Source: Symbiodinium natans (taxonomy: Eukaryota; Sar; Dinophyceae; Suessiales; Symbiodiniaceae). Taken from it: 55,000 bases of DNA. The position numbers and the translations under genes are program-made. Below are positions 24,277 through 31,878 of the stretch, one piece after another. The notes beneath the pieces are model-generated. The model made no database searches. It had not been told where the DNA came from and saw nothing but the letters and a program-made list of their open reading frames with translations. How positions within the stretch are numbered: position 1 is the stretch's first letter; each line of letters begins with the position of its first letter. The DNA is taken from assembly GCA_905221605.1 (NCBI GenBank), contig CAJNDS010000125.1, positions 970,696-1,025,695 on the forward strand, given 5' to 3'.

Positions 24277-24438
24277 GGTTTAGGGTTTAGGGTTTAGGGT
24301 TTAGGGTTTAGGCTTCCTCTTGGGTCTGACACGAGCTTCCCAACAAGATCCCTGATTCAGGAGCTCCTGTTAGAGGCAGCAGAGAAGAACGAGGATGAGA
24401 ACTGGAACGTGAGCATCTTCATCTATGTCGGCCTCTAG
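16779..24438 (+). CDS. ZIP-family (SLC39-like) metal transporter, 17 exons
   Basis: Divergent multi-pass membrane protein of the ZIP metal-ion transporter family, chained by eye from 17 exons. Exons 2-17 total 1245 bp, exactly 415 codons, with every junction in phase, and end at TAG 24436-24438; a possible first exon adds 11 codons. Recognition rests on ZIP-like membrane segments: FQNLSAGLLIGALLAEIYP (TM2), PWGLIFAVAIDAAVDGMLIG (TM4), GAGMLMAIATVIEMGFLG (TM5), and a C-terminal ALVAVLFLVIQELL. A charged loop of about 200 residues (18686-21200) separates TM3 from TM4. The classical ZIP metal-ligand histidines are missing: the TM4 motif keeps only the DG and TM5 keeps a single Glu, so metal specificity is open. 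Donors are GT, GC and GA; 14 of 16 acceptors read AG then G. The true start is uncertain and could lie upstream at 14162. Confidence 0.8.
17106..17297 (-). repeat. CCCTAAA/CCCCAAA array
   Basis: The centre is a homogeneous run of CCCCAAA. Confidence 0.9.
17311..17357 (+). CDS. ZIP gene exon 2 (TM1)
   Basis: ALSMTLGSAAVGLGV, a small-residue-rich first membrane helix as in ZIP proteins. Acceptor AAG then G; GT donor at 17358. The donor start (GTCCC) resembles the next exon start (GTCGG). Confidence 0.6.
17939..17991 (+). CDS. ZIP gene exon 3 (TM2 start)
   Basis: SDVVQARFQNLSAGLLI, matching the ZIP TM2 pattern of an amphipathic lead-in and then AGLLIGA. GT donor at 17992. The following intron holds half of an inverted-repeat element (right end near 18035) and a CCCTAAA array. 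Confidence 0.8.
18039..18150 (-). repeat. CCCTAAA array in ZIP intron
   Basis: Perfect heptamers directly next to an element right end (TTCTAGTAG). Confidence 0.95.
18157..18220 (+). CDS. ZIP gene exon 4 (TM2 end and loop)
   Basis: ALLAEIYPMLHHRLIGDEND; the junction codon makes LLIGALLAEIYP, typical of ZIP TM2. GC donor at 18221. Donor-side GCACCTTGG resembles the next exon start GCATCTGG, a likely decayed target duplication. Confidence 0.8.
18462..18524 (+). CDS. ZIP gene exon 5 (TM3)
   Basis: HLAVSNCVSAFVGFVLALVV, a hydrophobic helix at the ZIP TM3 position. GT donor at 18525; GTAC is shared between intron start and next exon start. Confidence 0.8.
18686..18760 (+). CDS. ZIP gene exon 6 (loop)
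   Basis: YSLHSLEQSRSAAEAPQTEA, start of the long charged cytosolic-type loop. GA donor (GAGACC) at 18761. Confidence 0.7.
18892..19018 (-). repeat. CCCTAAA array in ZIP intron
   Basis: About 17 perfect heptamers. Confidence 0.95.
19056..19157 (+). CDS. ZIP gene exon 7 (loop)
   Basis: LEDAEAPASPRAVVLQRMAT and on to ALGDQ. GA donor at 19158. Upstream intron (18761-19055) carries a CCCTAAA array at 18892-19018. Confidence 0.7.
19216..19400. repeat. Three copies of a 31-bp segment separated by telomeric DNA
   Basis: TCATGTACCCTATACTACTA occurs at 19220, 19316 and 19365, each followed by a C-run and separated by TTTAGGG tracts. Confidence 0.85.
19414..19520 (+). mobile_element. GACCC-family element in ZIP intron
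   Basis: Starts CAG/GACCCACAGAAGGCCC, ends TACTCCTGGGTCTAG. Confidence 0.65.
19546..19748 (-). repeat. CCCCCTAAA variant array
   Basis: Homogeneous C-rich variant of the telomere unit, about 20 copies, in a ZIP intron. Confidence 0.95.
19788..19887 (+). CDS. ZIP gene exon 8 (loop)
   Basis: SNLDVAISTLSKMQKGEGDI followed by an acidic stretch. The acceptor choice (GGGAG then CTC) was set by phase; another AG lies 7 bp upstream. Canonical-looking GTGAGC donor at 19888. Confidence 0.7.
20074..20154 (+). CDS. ZIP gene exon 9 (loop)
   Basis: LHSIDFALDSMRRTCHGVDL, ending CAG. The GAGAGG donor lies in the first copy of a duplicated 12-bp target (20146-20157); the next exon begins in the second copy (20511-20522). 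Confidence 0.8.
20155..20519 (+). repeat. Intron of nearly pure telomeric repeat with target duplication
   Basis: 365-bp intron. Apart from short edges it is TTTAGGG repeat (20158-20510, some TTTGTAGGG variants). Both ends carry GCCACCCAGGAG (20146-20157 and 20511-20522). Removing one copy restores the reading frame across CAG/GAG, so both splice sites come from the duplicated target. It looks like telomeric DNA inserted into an exon with a 12-bp target duplication and became an intron. Confidence 0.8.
20520..20618 (+). CDS. ZIP gene exon 10 (loop, coiled helix)
   Basis: EARAKIADLVQDVEALQAMS, helix-forming, ending in YYLLK. GT donor at 20619. The last 17 bp (20601-20617) recur at 20649-20665 with one mismatch after a short telomeric tract, another duplicated boundary. 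Confidence 0.75.
20646..20845. mobile_element. ACTATTTGCTYAAGARCC element with T-run/G-run core
   Basis: Left end CTACTATTTGCTCAAGAGCC, T-rich then G-rich centre, right ends TTCTTCAGCAAATGG (twice) and TACGTAGTA. Related: 50760-50870, 50868-51000, 53560-53670, part at 24470. Confidence 0.55.
21078..21200 (+). CDS. ZIP gene exon 11 (loop end)
   Basis: VSVMDSQLQRASASLKRLHA; 41 codons in phase 0. GT donor after CAG at 21200. Intron start AGGTGAACCAG resembles the next acceptor region AGGACCAGGAT. Confidence 0.75.
21229..21307. mobile_element. AT-rich inverted-repeat element
   Basis: Ends GTTGGGTAACATTTTA and TTTAATATTACCCAAC are inverted repeats; in a ZIP intron. Confidence 0.55.
21638..21745 (-). 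repeat. CCCTAAA array
   Basis: Perfect heptamers before ZIP exon 12. Confidence 0.95.
21760..21858 (+). CDS. ZIP gene exon 12 (TM4)
   Basis: PWGLIFAVAIDAAVDGMLIG, the ZIP TM4 signature region; the DG is kept but the usual His-Asn pair is replaced. 33 codons, GT donor at 21859; GTTG is shared with the start of the next exon. Confidence 0.85.
22132..22172 (+). CDS. ZIP gene exon 13 (TM5 start)
   Basis: VGAGMLMAIATVIE. GA donor (GATCC) at 22173; the next exon begins GATGG. The canonical HEIPHE-type motif is reduced to a Glu. Confidence 0.85.
22553..22631. mobile_element. 79-bp element with 19-bp perfect inverted repeats
   Basis: CCCTATACTTCCAGGGACC and its exact reverse complement form the ends. 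Confidence 0.75.
22675..22794 (+). repeat. Telomeric insertion with 20-bp flanking duplication
   Basis: AGGCGCCCAAAGGCCCCCAG (22675-22694) and its copy (22775-22794, two mismatches) flank an 80-bp TTTAGGG/TTTATAGGG block. Confidence 0.75.
23002..23098 (+). repeat. TTTAGGG array
   Basis: Perfect heptamers in a ZIP intron. Confidence 0.95.
23156..23206 (+). CDS. ZIP gene exon 14 (TM5 end)
   Basis: MGFLGYSFSCSLVCEVT; joined to exon 13 it reads VIEMGFLGYSFS. GA donor (GAAGC) at 23207; the next exon begins GAAAT. Confidence 0.8.
23431..23501 (+). CDS. ZIP gene exon 15 (TM6-7)
   Basis: FKWRGGVLAGLLALPPLCLL, a membrane helix. GC donor (GCGTC) at 23502; the next exon begins GCGTG. Confidence 0.8.
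23892..23992 (+). CDS. ZIP gene exon 16 (last membrane helices)
   Basis: VGAFAIGEALQSCFVFTGLV followed by LVAVLFLVIQ. The donor GAGCTCCTG sits inside a 17-bp sequence (23985-24001) repeated exactly at 24353-24369. Confidence 0.85.
23993..24360 (+). mobile_element. Introner-like intron with 17-bp duplication
   Basis: Intron flanked by a perfect 17-bp direct repeat (23985-24001 and 24353-24369). It contains a T-run/G-run junction, a left terminus of the GACCCA inverted-repeat family at 24145, an AAAAAGGG core, a TTTAGGG/TTGAGGG block, and a right terminus near 24318. An inverted-repeat element interrupted by telomeric DNA now acts as a GA-AG intron. Confidence 0.65.
24361..24438 (+). CDS. ZIP gene exon 17 (C-terminus)
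   Basis: ELLLEAAEKNEDENWNVSIF, then IYVGL and TAG. The ELL...E then FF/IF-VGL tail fits the ZIP C-terminus, though family members usually run a few residues longer; a TAG/GTAGGC junction could hide a further exon. Confidence 0.8.
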   Translation, partial: ELLLEAAEKNEDENWNVSIFIYVGL

Positions 24439-26047
24439 GTAGGCGTTTGGGACATTTTAAGATGACTATGTTTACTACTGTCTGCTTGAGAACCACCCCC
24501 CCCCCCCAAAAAAAAAAGAGATGTATATATATATATATATGTGTATATATATATAGACATAAATGCATGTATATATATATATATATGCATATATATATAT
24601 ATACATATGGGCAATACACGGATGTTTTTGAGTTTCTGACGCACATACTTGTTTAGGAACCTTTTTTGAAGGCTTTTCAAGAGGGCCATCCTAGGACTCT
24701 TCATCAGCTTCGGACTGGAGGTGTTTCTGTGAAGCAGAGCGCCTCTCAGTGCCCTGCGTGGCGAGGCAAGTCCTTACAGCCAGGCCTAGTATATAAACCT
24801 AGGACCTGCACAGCATTTTACCCAAAGGGTCCTCAGTACCCATATGGGGGGGACACTTACCCAAGCAAGAATAGCAATTCCTGTTCTAGAAGCCCTACTT
24901 TCTGCTATGTAGGTACTTAGGACCCTTTGGGATTAGAGTAATTCGTTCTTTGAAGTTGCGTGAAGCTCACCCATTGTGCAGCTACCCGTGAGGTCCTTCA
25001 CACATTTTTGTCTCAGGAGACGTGGGAATGTGGTGCGAGGAGAAGTTGCTGGATGTGTAAAGCACAGCCGCCCTTGCACCCCTTGCTGAGCCAAAGTGGC
25101 TTCAGCCTCGCGCGGGCACATCGGCTCAAGTCCGAGACAAGGCATGACATACGGTTTAGGGTTCAGGGTTTAGGGTTTAGGGTTTAGGGTTTAGGGTTTA
25201 GGGTTTGGGGGTTTGGGGGTTTGGGGGTTTGGGGGTTTAGGGTTTTTGGGGGGTTTAGGGAGATGTCATCCAGCAAACATCAGCCCTCAGCCCTTCGAAC
25301 CGACGACCCGTCTCAGCGTGATGATCAGTCTGAGAAACTAGGACCCAGAGTAGGCCCCGATTTTTGTTTTAGCCCATGTCTGTTATTGGGGGTTTAGGGT
25401 TTAGGGTTTAGGGTTTAGGGTTTAGGGTTTAGGGTTTAGGGTTTAGGGCTACTAGGGTTTGGGGTTTAGGGTTTAGGGGAACGAGGACCCAGGGTCGCTA
25501 ATTCTCTTATTGTTAGGGCTTAGGTTAAGCCCCTTTAAACCTAAAAGGGCACTCTGCTTTTAATTCCTAAGTTACTCTTGGGTCTAGTAGCCCTAAACCC
25601 TAAACCCTAAACCCTAACCCTAAACCCTAAACCCTAAACCCTAAACCCTAAACCCTAAACCCTAAACCCTAAACCCTAAACCCTAAACCCTTTTCGGGTT
25701 GTAAGTTACTCTCGCGAGCCTTTAGAGTTGGGATCTTCGATCCCCCAATACTAGGGTTTCGGGTTTGGGGCTTTGGGTTTGGGGTTTAAGGGTTTAGGTT
25801 TAGGGGCCTCAACAGAAGATACCTTCTTCTTTCTCCGAGGCTGCACGTGAACCTACTAAGTTCCAAGCCCAGTTTAGGGTTTGGGGCTTCGTGCAATTAT
25901 CCCGCGCAGCCCCTGAGCCCTAAACCCTAAACCCCAAACCCTAAACCCTAAACCCCAAACCCTAAACCCTAAACCCTAAACCCTAAACCCGAAACCCGAA
26001 ACCCTAAACCCTGTCCTCTCAGGGGTTGATTTGGTCCGTTGGGGCAG
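24439..26047. other. Spacer between the two membrane-protein genes
   Basis: Contains a TA-rich microsatellite (24522-24605), telomeric arrays (25152-25258 with TTTGGGGG, 25385-25448, 25594-25690) and GACCC-family ends at 25342 and 25485-25602. No promoter or polyadenylation signal recognised. Confidence 0.5.
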
Positions 26048-26117
26048 GCCTACTTGGTGAACAGCATCTCGTGCCCGAACGTGACTCTGGGCCGGGGTGC
26101 CTGGTTCGTGGTTTCAG
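26048..26117 (+). CDS. Membrane gene exon, N-terminal part
   Basis: AYLVNSISCPNVTLGRGAWF then VVS. Acceptor CAG/G, GT donor at 26118, phase 1 out, matching the next exon to give VSGPELGD. Confidence 0.6.
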
Positions 26118-29100
26118 GTCTTGCCCGGCTTATGGGTTGTACCGTCTAACTCCACTTCCCCTAACCCCAAACCCTAGACCCTAAGCCCTATACCCTAAAC
26201 CCTAAAACCCTAAAACCCTAAAACCCTAAAACCCTAAAACCCAAAACCCTAAACCCTAAACCCCAAACCTGAACCCTAAACCCTAAACTTAGCAGTAGGT
26301 TTTAAAAAATGGAGTCTCCCATGAGCCTCAGTAAGTCAGGAGAAAGGGGGTATGTCTGGTCCTCCTTCGGGATGTGGGGCCCCACGCCTAAACGGTTTAT
26401 GGGTTTAGGGTTTAGGGTTTAGGGCTTAGGGTTTAGGGTTTAGGGTTTAGGGTTTAGGGTTTAGGGTGACTTCAAACCGGGCAAAGTTCCGGTGGAAGGG
26501 GTGCGTCGTCCCTATCGACGCCCACGAGCGTCCTGGTCAACACCAGCGAGCCACCCTACTGCATACCTTCTGCCTCAAAGTACAAAAAGCAAAGCATAAA
26601 TCCTAAACCCTATAAACTCTATAAACCCTATCAACCCTATCAACCCTTATTACTAAACCCTAAACCCTAAACCCGGCAACAGGCCCGGAGCTTGGTGACC
26701 TTGGTGGGCAGTCCGTTCCCGGGATCACCGCCATGGGGATGCCCTCCGTCTGCATCTTTTTTTTGGCCGGGGGGGGGGGGGTACTGAAGAGCCCCTAAGG
26801 ATCCATGTACCTGAGTTAGGGTTCAGGTGTCGGGTTTTAGGGCTTAGGGCTTAGGGTTTAGGGTTTAGGGTTGTTCCCCCTTATACTAACATTCCTTAAC
26901 GGGGAGTACAACAGGGGTACGATAATCCCTACTGAGGACTGCTAGTAGAAGGGGGAACATCCCAAGTTTAGAGTGTTGAGTTGGTTGACTGTAAGGGCTT
27001 ATGGTTTCTTCTTTCGATGTGTTTCAGTGCTGACTTGCATGTTTCTGCCCCTGTGGCCTACTTGAACCAACCACAGCGCCCCAAATAATTGCCCATGCAC
27101 CCTTTGTCTTTGGACCAGGGGCTGTCGCTCGCAACATGTTGGGGGGTTTAGGTGCTCGAGGGAAAACAGTGATCGAGAATGTTAACTCTTTTTGTTTTCT
27201 CATTTTTGTGTTTGTTTTTTTCTTGTGTTTGGGGGGAGGGGTGGAGGGGCGAGGGAAACCTCAAACTCCCAACGTTTTAGAGGTTGAAAGAAATCCCTAA
27301 ACCCCTAAACCCCAAACCCTAAACCCCGAACCCCAAATCACACGCGAGCCTACCAGGGACGGCTTTACTGTGGAGGGCAACGACGTTCCTCCGCTGAGCT
27401 ACTACATGAGCACGGCCATCCCCCCCGGGTTTACGGGTTTGGGCTTTGGGGTCTAGGGTTTAGGGTTTAGGGTTTGGGGTTTAGGGTTTAGGGTTTAGGG
27501 ACACGGCCATCCTTTGGGGTGGGCCCTCCTTCTTTTTGTTGGGACGTGTTGGGATTGAGGGGCTTAGGGTTTAGGGTTTAGGGTTTAGGCTTTGGGGTTT
27601 AGGGTTTAGGGTTTAGGGTTTTATTGTTTAGGGTTTAGGGTGGGTTTTGGGGGTTCAGGAGTGAAGGAGTGTAGGGTTGTGGAGCTTAGGCTTTGGGCCT
27701 GAGCGTGTCAACGTGCGGCCCCCCACTCATGAAGAGGTGGGTACAATACTTCGCAGAGGCATCTGCTAGCCCTCGTTCTAGGCGTTTCCAAAACTAGGAG
27801 ACCCCCTCACCCCCCTCAAGATACTACGGCCCGTATTTTCAGACCCTAAACCCTAAACCCGAAACCCTAAACCCTAAACCCTAAACCCTAAACCCTAAAC
27901 TTCAATATTCGGAAGCTCCCATATCACTCTTACTCTTGACAATGATTGCTATGCTTGTGTGGGGAGCCCCCCCAGGTTGAGAAGTTCAAGCCCAGAGGCC
28001 AACAACCCCAAACCCTAAACCCTAAACCCTAAACCCTAAACCCTGAGCCTTAGCTTCTGACAGCGGTTTGGGGTTTCGCTTGTCCGCTCGCCACCTCGCA
28101 TCTCAGACACGAAAGCCCGACACCCCAAACCCAAACCCAAACCCTGCCCCTCCCTCCAGAACCGCTTGGAGGTTCATGGGTTCGTATAACCCCCTTAGAA
28201 GTCGACGTGCATCCTACTTAGAGGGCTTGAGGGCTTTTGAGTCATGAGTATATCTACAGTTAAGAGGGCCTTCTAGGGTCCCCCGCCCCAAAAACAATTC
28301 TCAACATTGCGTTGAGCCTCATTCTACGGTGCCCCTAGATGTGCAACCCCCCCCCCCCCCCCCCCCTCAAGTTTTTGAAGCAACAAGAAGGGATGGCGCC
28401 AATGAGTCTTAACCCTAAACCCTAAACCCTAAACCCTCAACCCAGATCTGCATCATCACAACGCTTCGGCGCGAGTTGGCGGTTTGCAGGGGGTTTGCCT
28501 CAGGTGTCTCCCTCTCGGGCCTATAAACCCTAAACCCTGCACCGCATATAAAGAATAGGGCGTACAAACCCTAAACCCTAAACCCTAAACCCTAAACCCT
28601 AAACCCTAAACCCTAAACCCTAAACCCTAGGGTCGCCGAATCTCCATCAGATGCAAAGGTGAGAGCACTGGAATGACTGGACTAGGGTTAAAGGAGGGCG
28701 GGTGGGGGGGCAGAGGGTTGAGGGGTGTAGGGTTGAGGGTTCGGGGTGTAGGGTTTAGGTTTGCCAAAGCCCTATACCCCTAAACCTCCTTGACCCCCCC
28801 CCCCTCCCCACCCCCCCTCCCCACGCCCCCTCCCCCGGCCCCCACCCCCCACCCACACAGCAGGCTAAACCCAAAACCCTAACCGGCGGCGAGGTAGGCC
28901 CTCCGGCGTAGGACGGAGCTCCGGTCGCTGGCGAGAAACCCGTCAGGTCGCCCTAGAATAAGATACCCCAAACCCTCGGGCAGAACGCAGCAACCTCCTT
29001 TTAGGAGGTGCCCCAAGCCCAAATCTCGGACTTTTTTTGGCACGTTTCGAAGGCATCACAAAGCCACCACGCCTCCCAAACAAGGCCTTCCGGATGCAGC

Positions 29101-31799
29101 ATCAGCGAGGGCGAAGGCGGCAACAACCCCTTCCAAGCAAGTTTTTCACATCCCCAACAGGGACGCAGCATCGCCAAGCACGAAGGTCCCAAACCTCTGA
29201 GTTTTTGGCCCTCCCAGAAGCCCTCGAATGATGGACATCATCCCTTGCAACGCCAAGGGGCTGCGAACTTCAGGGTAATTGATCTGCATCGATGCCGAGC
29301 TTCTAAACCCAACCACTGGAAAAGAGAGTTCAAAAGAACCCTAAACCCGTAGAGGTTAAGGCGACGGTGGAGCGCCAGCGGGGGTGGGCTCCTGCAAGTC
29401 GGGGCGCGCGCCTGGGTGCTTTCAGCACCAGCGCGCACTCACTGAGACACCCTAAACCCCAAACCACAAACCCTAAACCCCAAACCACCCTAAACCCTAA
29501 ACCCTAAACCCTAAACCCCAAACCCCAAACCCCAAACCCTACACCCGAAACCCTTTGCCAGCCTATGACCGGGAGCTGCCCATCTTTCACCGGCGGCACC
29601 TGCAGGGACACCTAGATGGCCGGTACAGGGTTTAGGGTTTTGGGTTTAGGGTCAAGGGTTTAGGGTTTAGGGTTTTAGCTTTAGGGGCGAATTGTGTTCG
29701 AACCCTGAACCCTAAACTCCCCGTTTTGGGTGTAGGGTTTAGTTTTTCAGGTATTGAGGAGTTTGGTGTTTGGCGCGTAGAGAACAGGTCTTCAAAGATC
29801 CGCCAGCTATGAGAAGAGGCAGGCCTAAGCCAGATGCCTTGAAAAGCCGTAGGGTTTAGCTACAAGAGTAACAAAGCACGACTCAATGAATACGCCCCAG
29901 ACCCACCATTTCAACGTCAGCAGACCGATTCTCATGAAAGCCTGGCACTGTAATTGGTGCACCTACCGCGTCAGGGTTCCATCCCCAGCACCCCTAAAAA
30001 CTGCCTGGCTATAACTGTAGTCTAAACCCTAAACCCTAAACCCTGGTTTACGGTTTGGGGCGACTTCGGTAGCTGTGGGCAGCGCAAACCGGTGTCTGCG
30101 AGCCATGAGCCGAGTTTGGTTGGACTTCCGGTCATCTTCGGGTCTGCTTCAGGGTTTTATAGGGTTTAGGGTTTAGGGTTGAAATCCCAAACAATACACT
30201 TTCCCTGCCCCTTACACCCTAAATCTAAGCTATGGCTGTCTTTCTCTTGTCGGGTCCTTTCAGACACAAGTTTCGACTTGATCTCTTGGGCTTTGGGGTA
30301 CCTGATCCCCCTCGCACCCCAGGCAACAACAACCTGACCATGGGTATGCCACGAGCTGAGCAGGATTGGCTGTTGAACCAGGCATGGAGTGGATTTCCCC
30401 TCAACCCTAAACCCTAAACCCGAAACCCTAAATAATAAAACCCTAATAGCAAGTTAATGTGAGAGTGGGTTTAGGGTTTAGGGTTTGGGGTTTAGGGTTT
30501 AGGGTTTAGGGTTCCGGTCTAGGGTTTAGGGTTTACATTTTAGGGTTTAGGGTTCAGGGTTTAGGTCCGAAACCCTAAACCCTAAACCCTAAATTTGATC
30601 GTAGGCCTCGGTTATTTTCAGGGTCTAAAAGTCTGCCACAGGTCTGCCACACCTAGCCCAACTTCCGAGCTTGAGACCCAAAACTGCACGCCTGAAGGGG
30701 GTGAACCCTAAGCCCGAAGCCCGAAAGTGTTTAGGGTTTAGGGTTCAGGGTTCAGGGTTTGGGGTTTAGGGTTTAGGGTTCGGGGTTTTGGGTTTGGGGT
30801 TTGGGGTTTGGAAAACCCCTAAACTTTATGGAAGCTCTAGCATGCACGCTGCTCCTTCCGAGGTTCGAACCCGGATGCCAAGCCGCAACGGCCTTCCTCC
30901 AAAACGTCAAGTGGGCAGTCCCGGAGAAGGGTTTAGGGTTAAGGGTTTAGGGTTGTTTAGGGTTTAGGGTTTAGGGTTTAGGGTTTAGGGTTCAGGGTTC
31001 AGGGTTCAGGGTTTAGGGTTTAGGGTTTAGGGTTTAGGGTTTAGGGCCATAGGTTTAGGGTTTAGGGTTTAGGGTGTAGGGTTTAGGGTTTAGGGTTTAG
31101 GGTTAGACCCCCAAATAGTAGGATTCCCTTATAACAAGTACCCCAATAGCGTACCCCTAATTTCGCAGACGCACAAGTGCCTAGGGTGAAAAAGGGTTTA
31201 GGGTTCAGGGGTTAGGGTGTAGGTTTTGGGGGTTTTAGGGTTAAGGATTTAGGGTTTTAGGGTTTTAGGGTTGAGGGCTTAGGATGTTAGGGTTTGGGGT
31301 TTAGGGTAACAAAAAGTGTGCCTGTTTTAGAGTATGGTTGCTGGGCTACCAAGTATGTGGTCTCTAAGGGTAGTTAGGGAAGTCGCACTGGGGTTTGGGG
31401 TTTAGGATTTGTGGTTGGGGGTTTGGGGTTTGGAGTTTGGGGGGTGTGAGGTTTGTAGTGTGGGCTCGGGGGTATCAAAAGTAGTATCACCTGGCAAGGG
31501 CGGTTTTGTGTGGAGTTTCGGGCTTTGAGTCGAAAGTCTAGTGCTTAGGCTCGCCCTCAGAAAGTTTCCAAAGGAATCCTAAACCATAAGACCCAAACCC
31601 TAAACCTCAACCCCAAACGATAGGCCACCCGTAACATAGACATACTCTAGGGGTCGGAAGAATGACGAATAGTGTTCCCTTATGGTCCCTTCATATTTAT
31701 GCTACAATAGCCCCCAAAACCCTATTATAATGGCTACCGCCAGTGCCGCCGACCCCAACCCCGCAGCTGCCTGTAAAGGCTAGCCAATTTGCAGGCCTA

Positions 31800-31878
<79 letters not shown>

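Noticed and set aside
29008-29352. 114-codon open frame
   Set aside because: Overlapping frames on both strands are equally open and no splice or domain signal supports it.
30855-30885. tRNA T-arm (GGTTCGAACCC)
   Set aside because: No matching acceptor stem or A box on either strand; the segment reads better as an exon.
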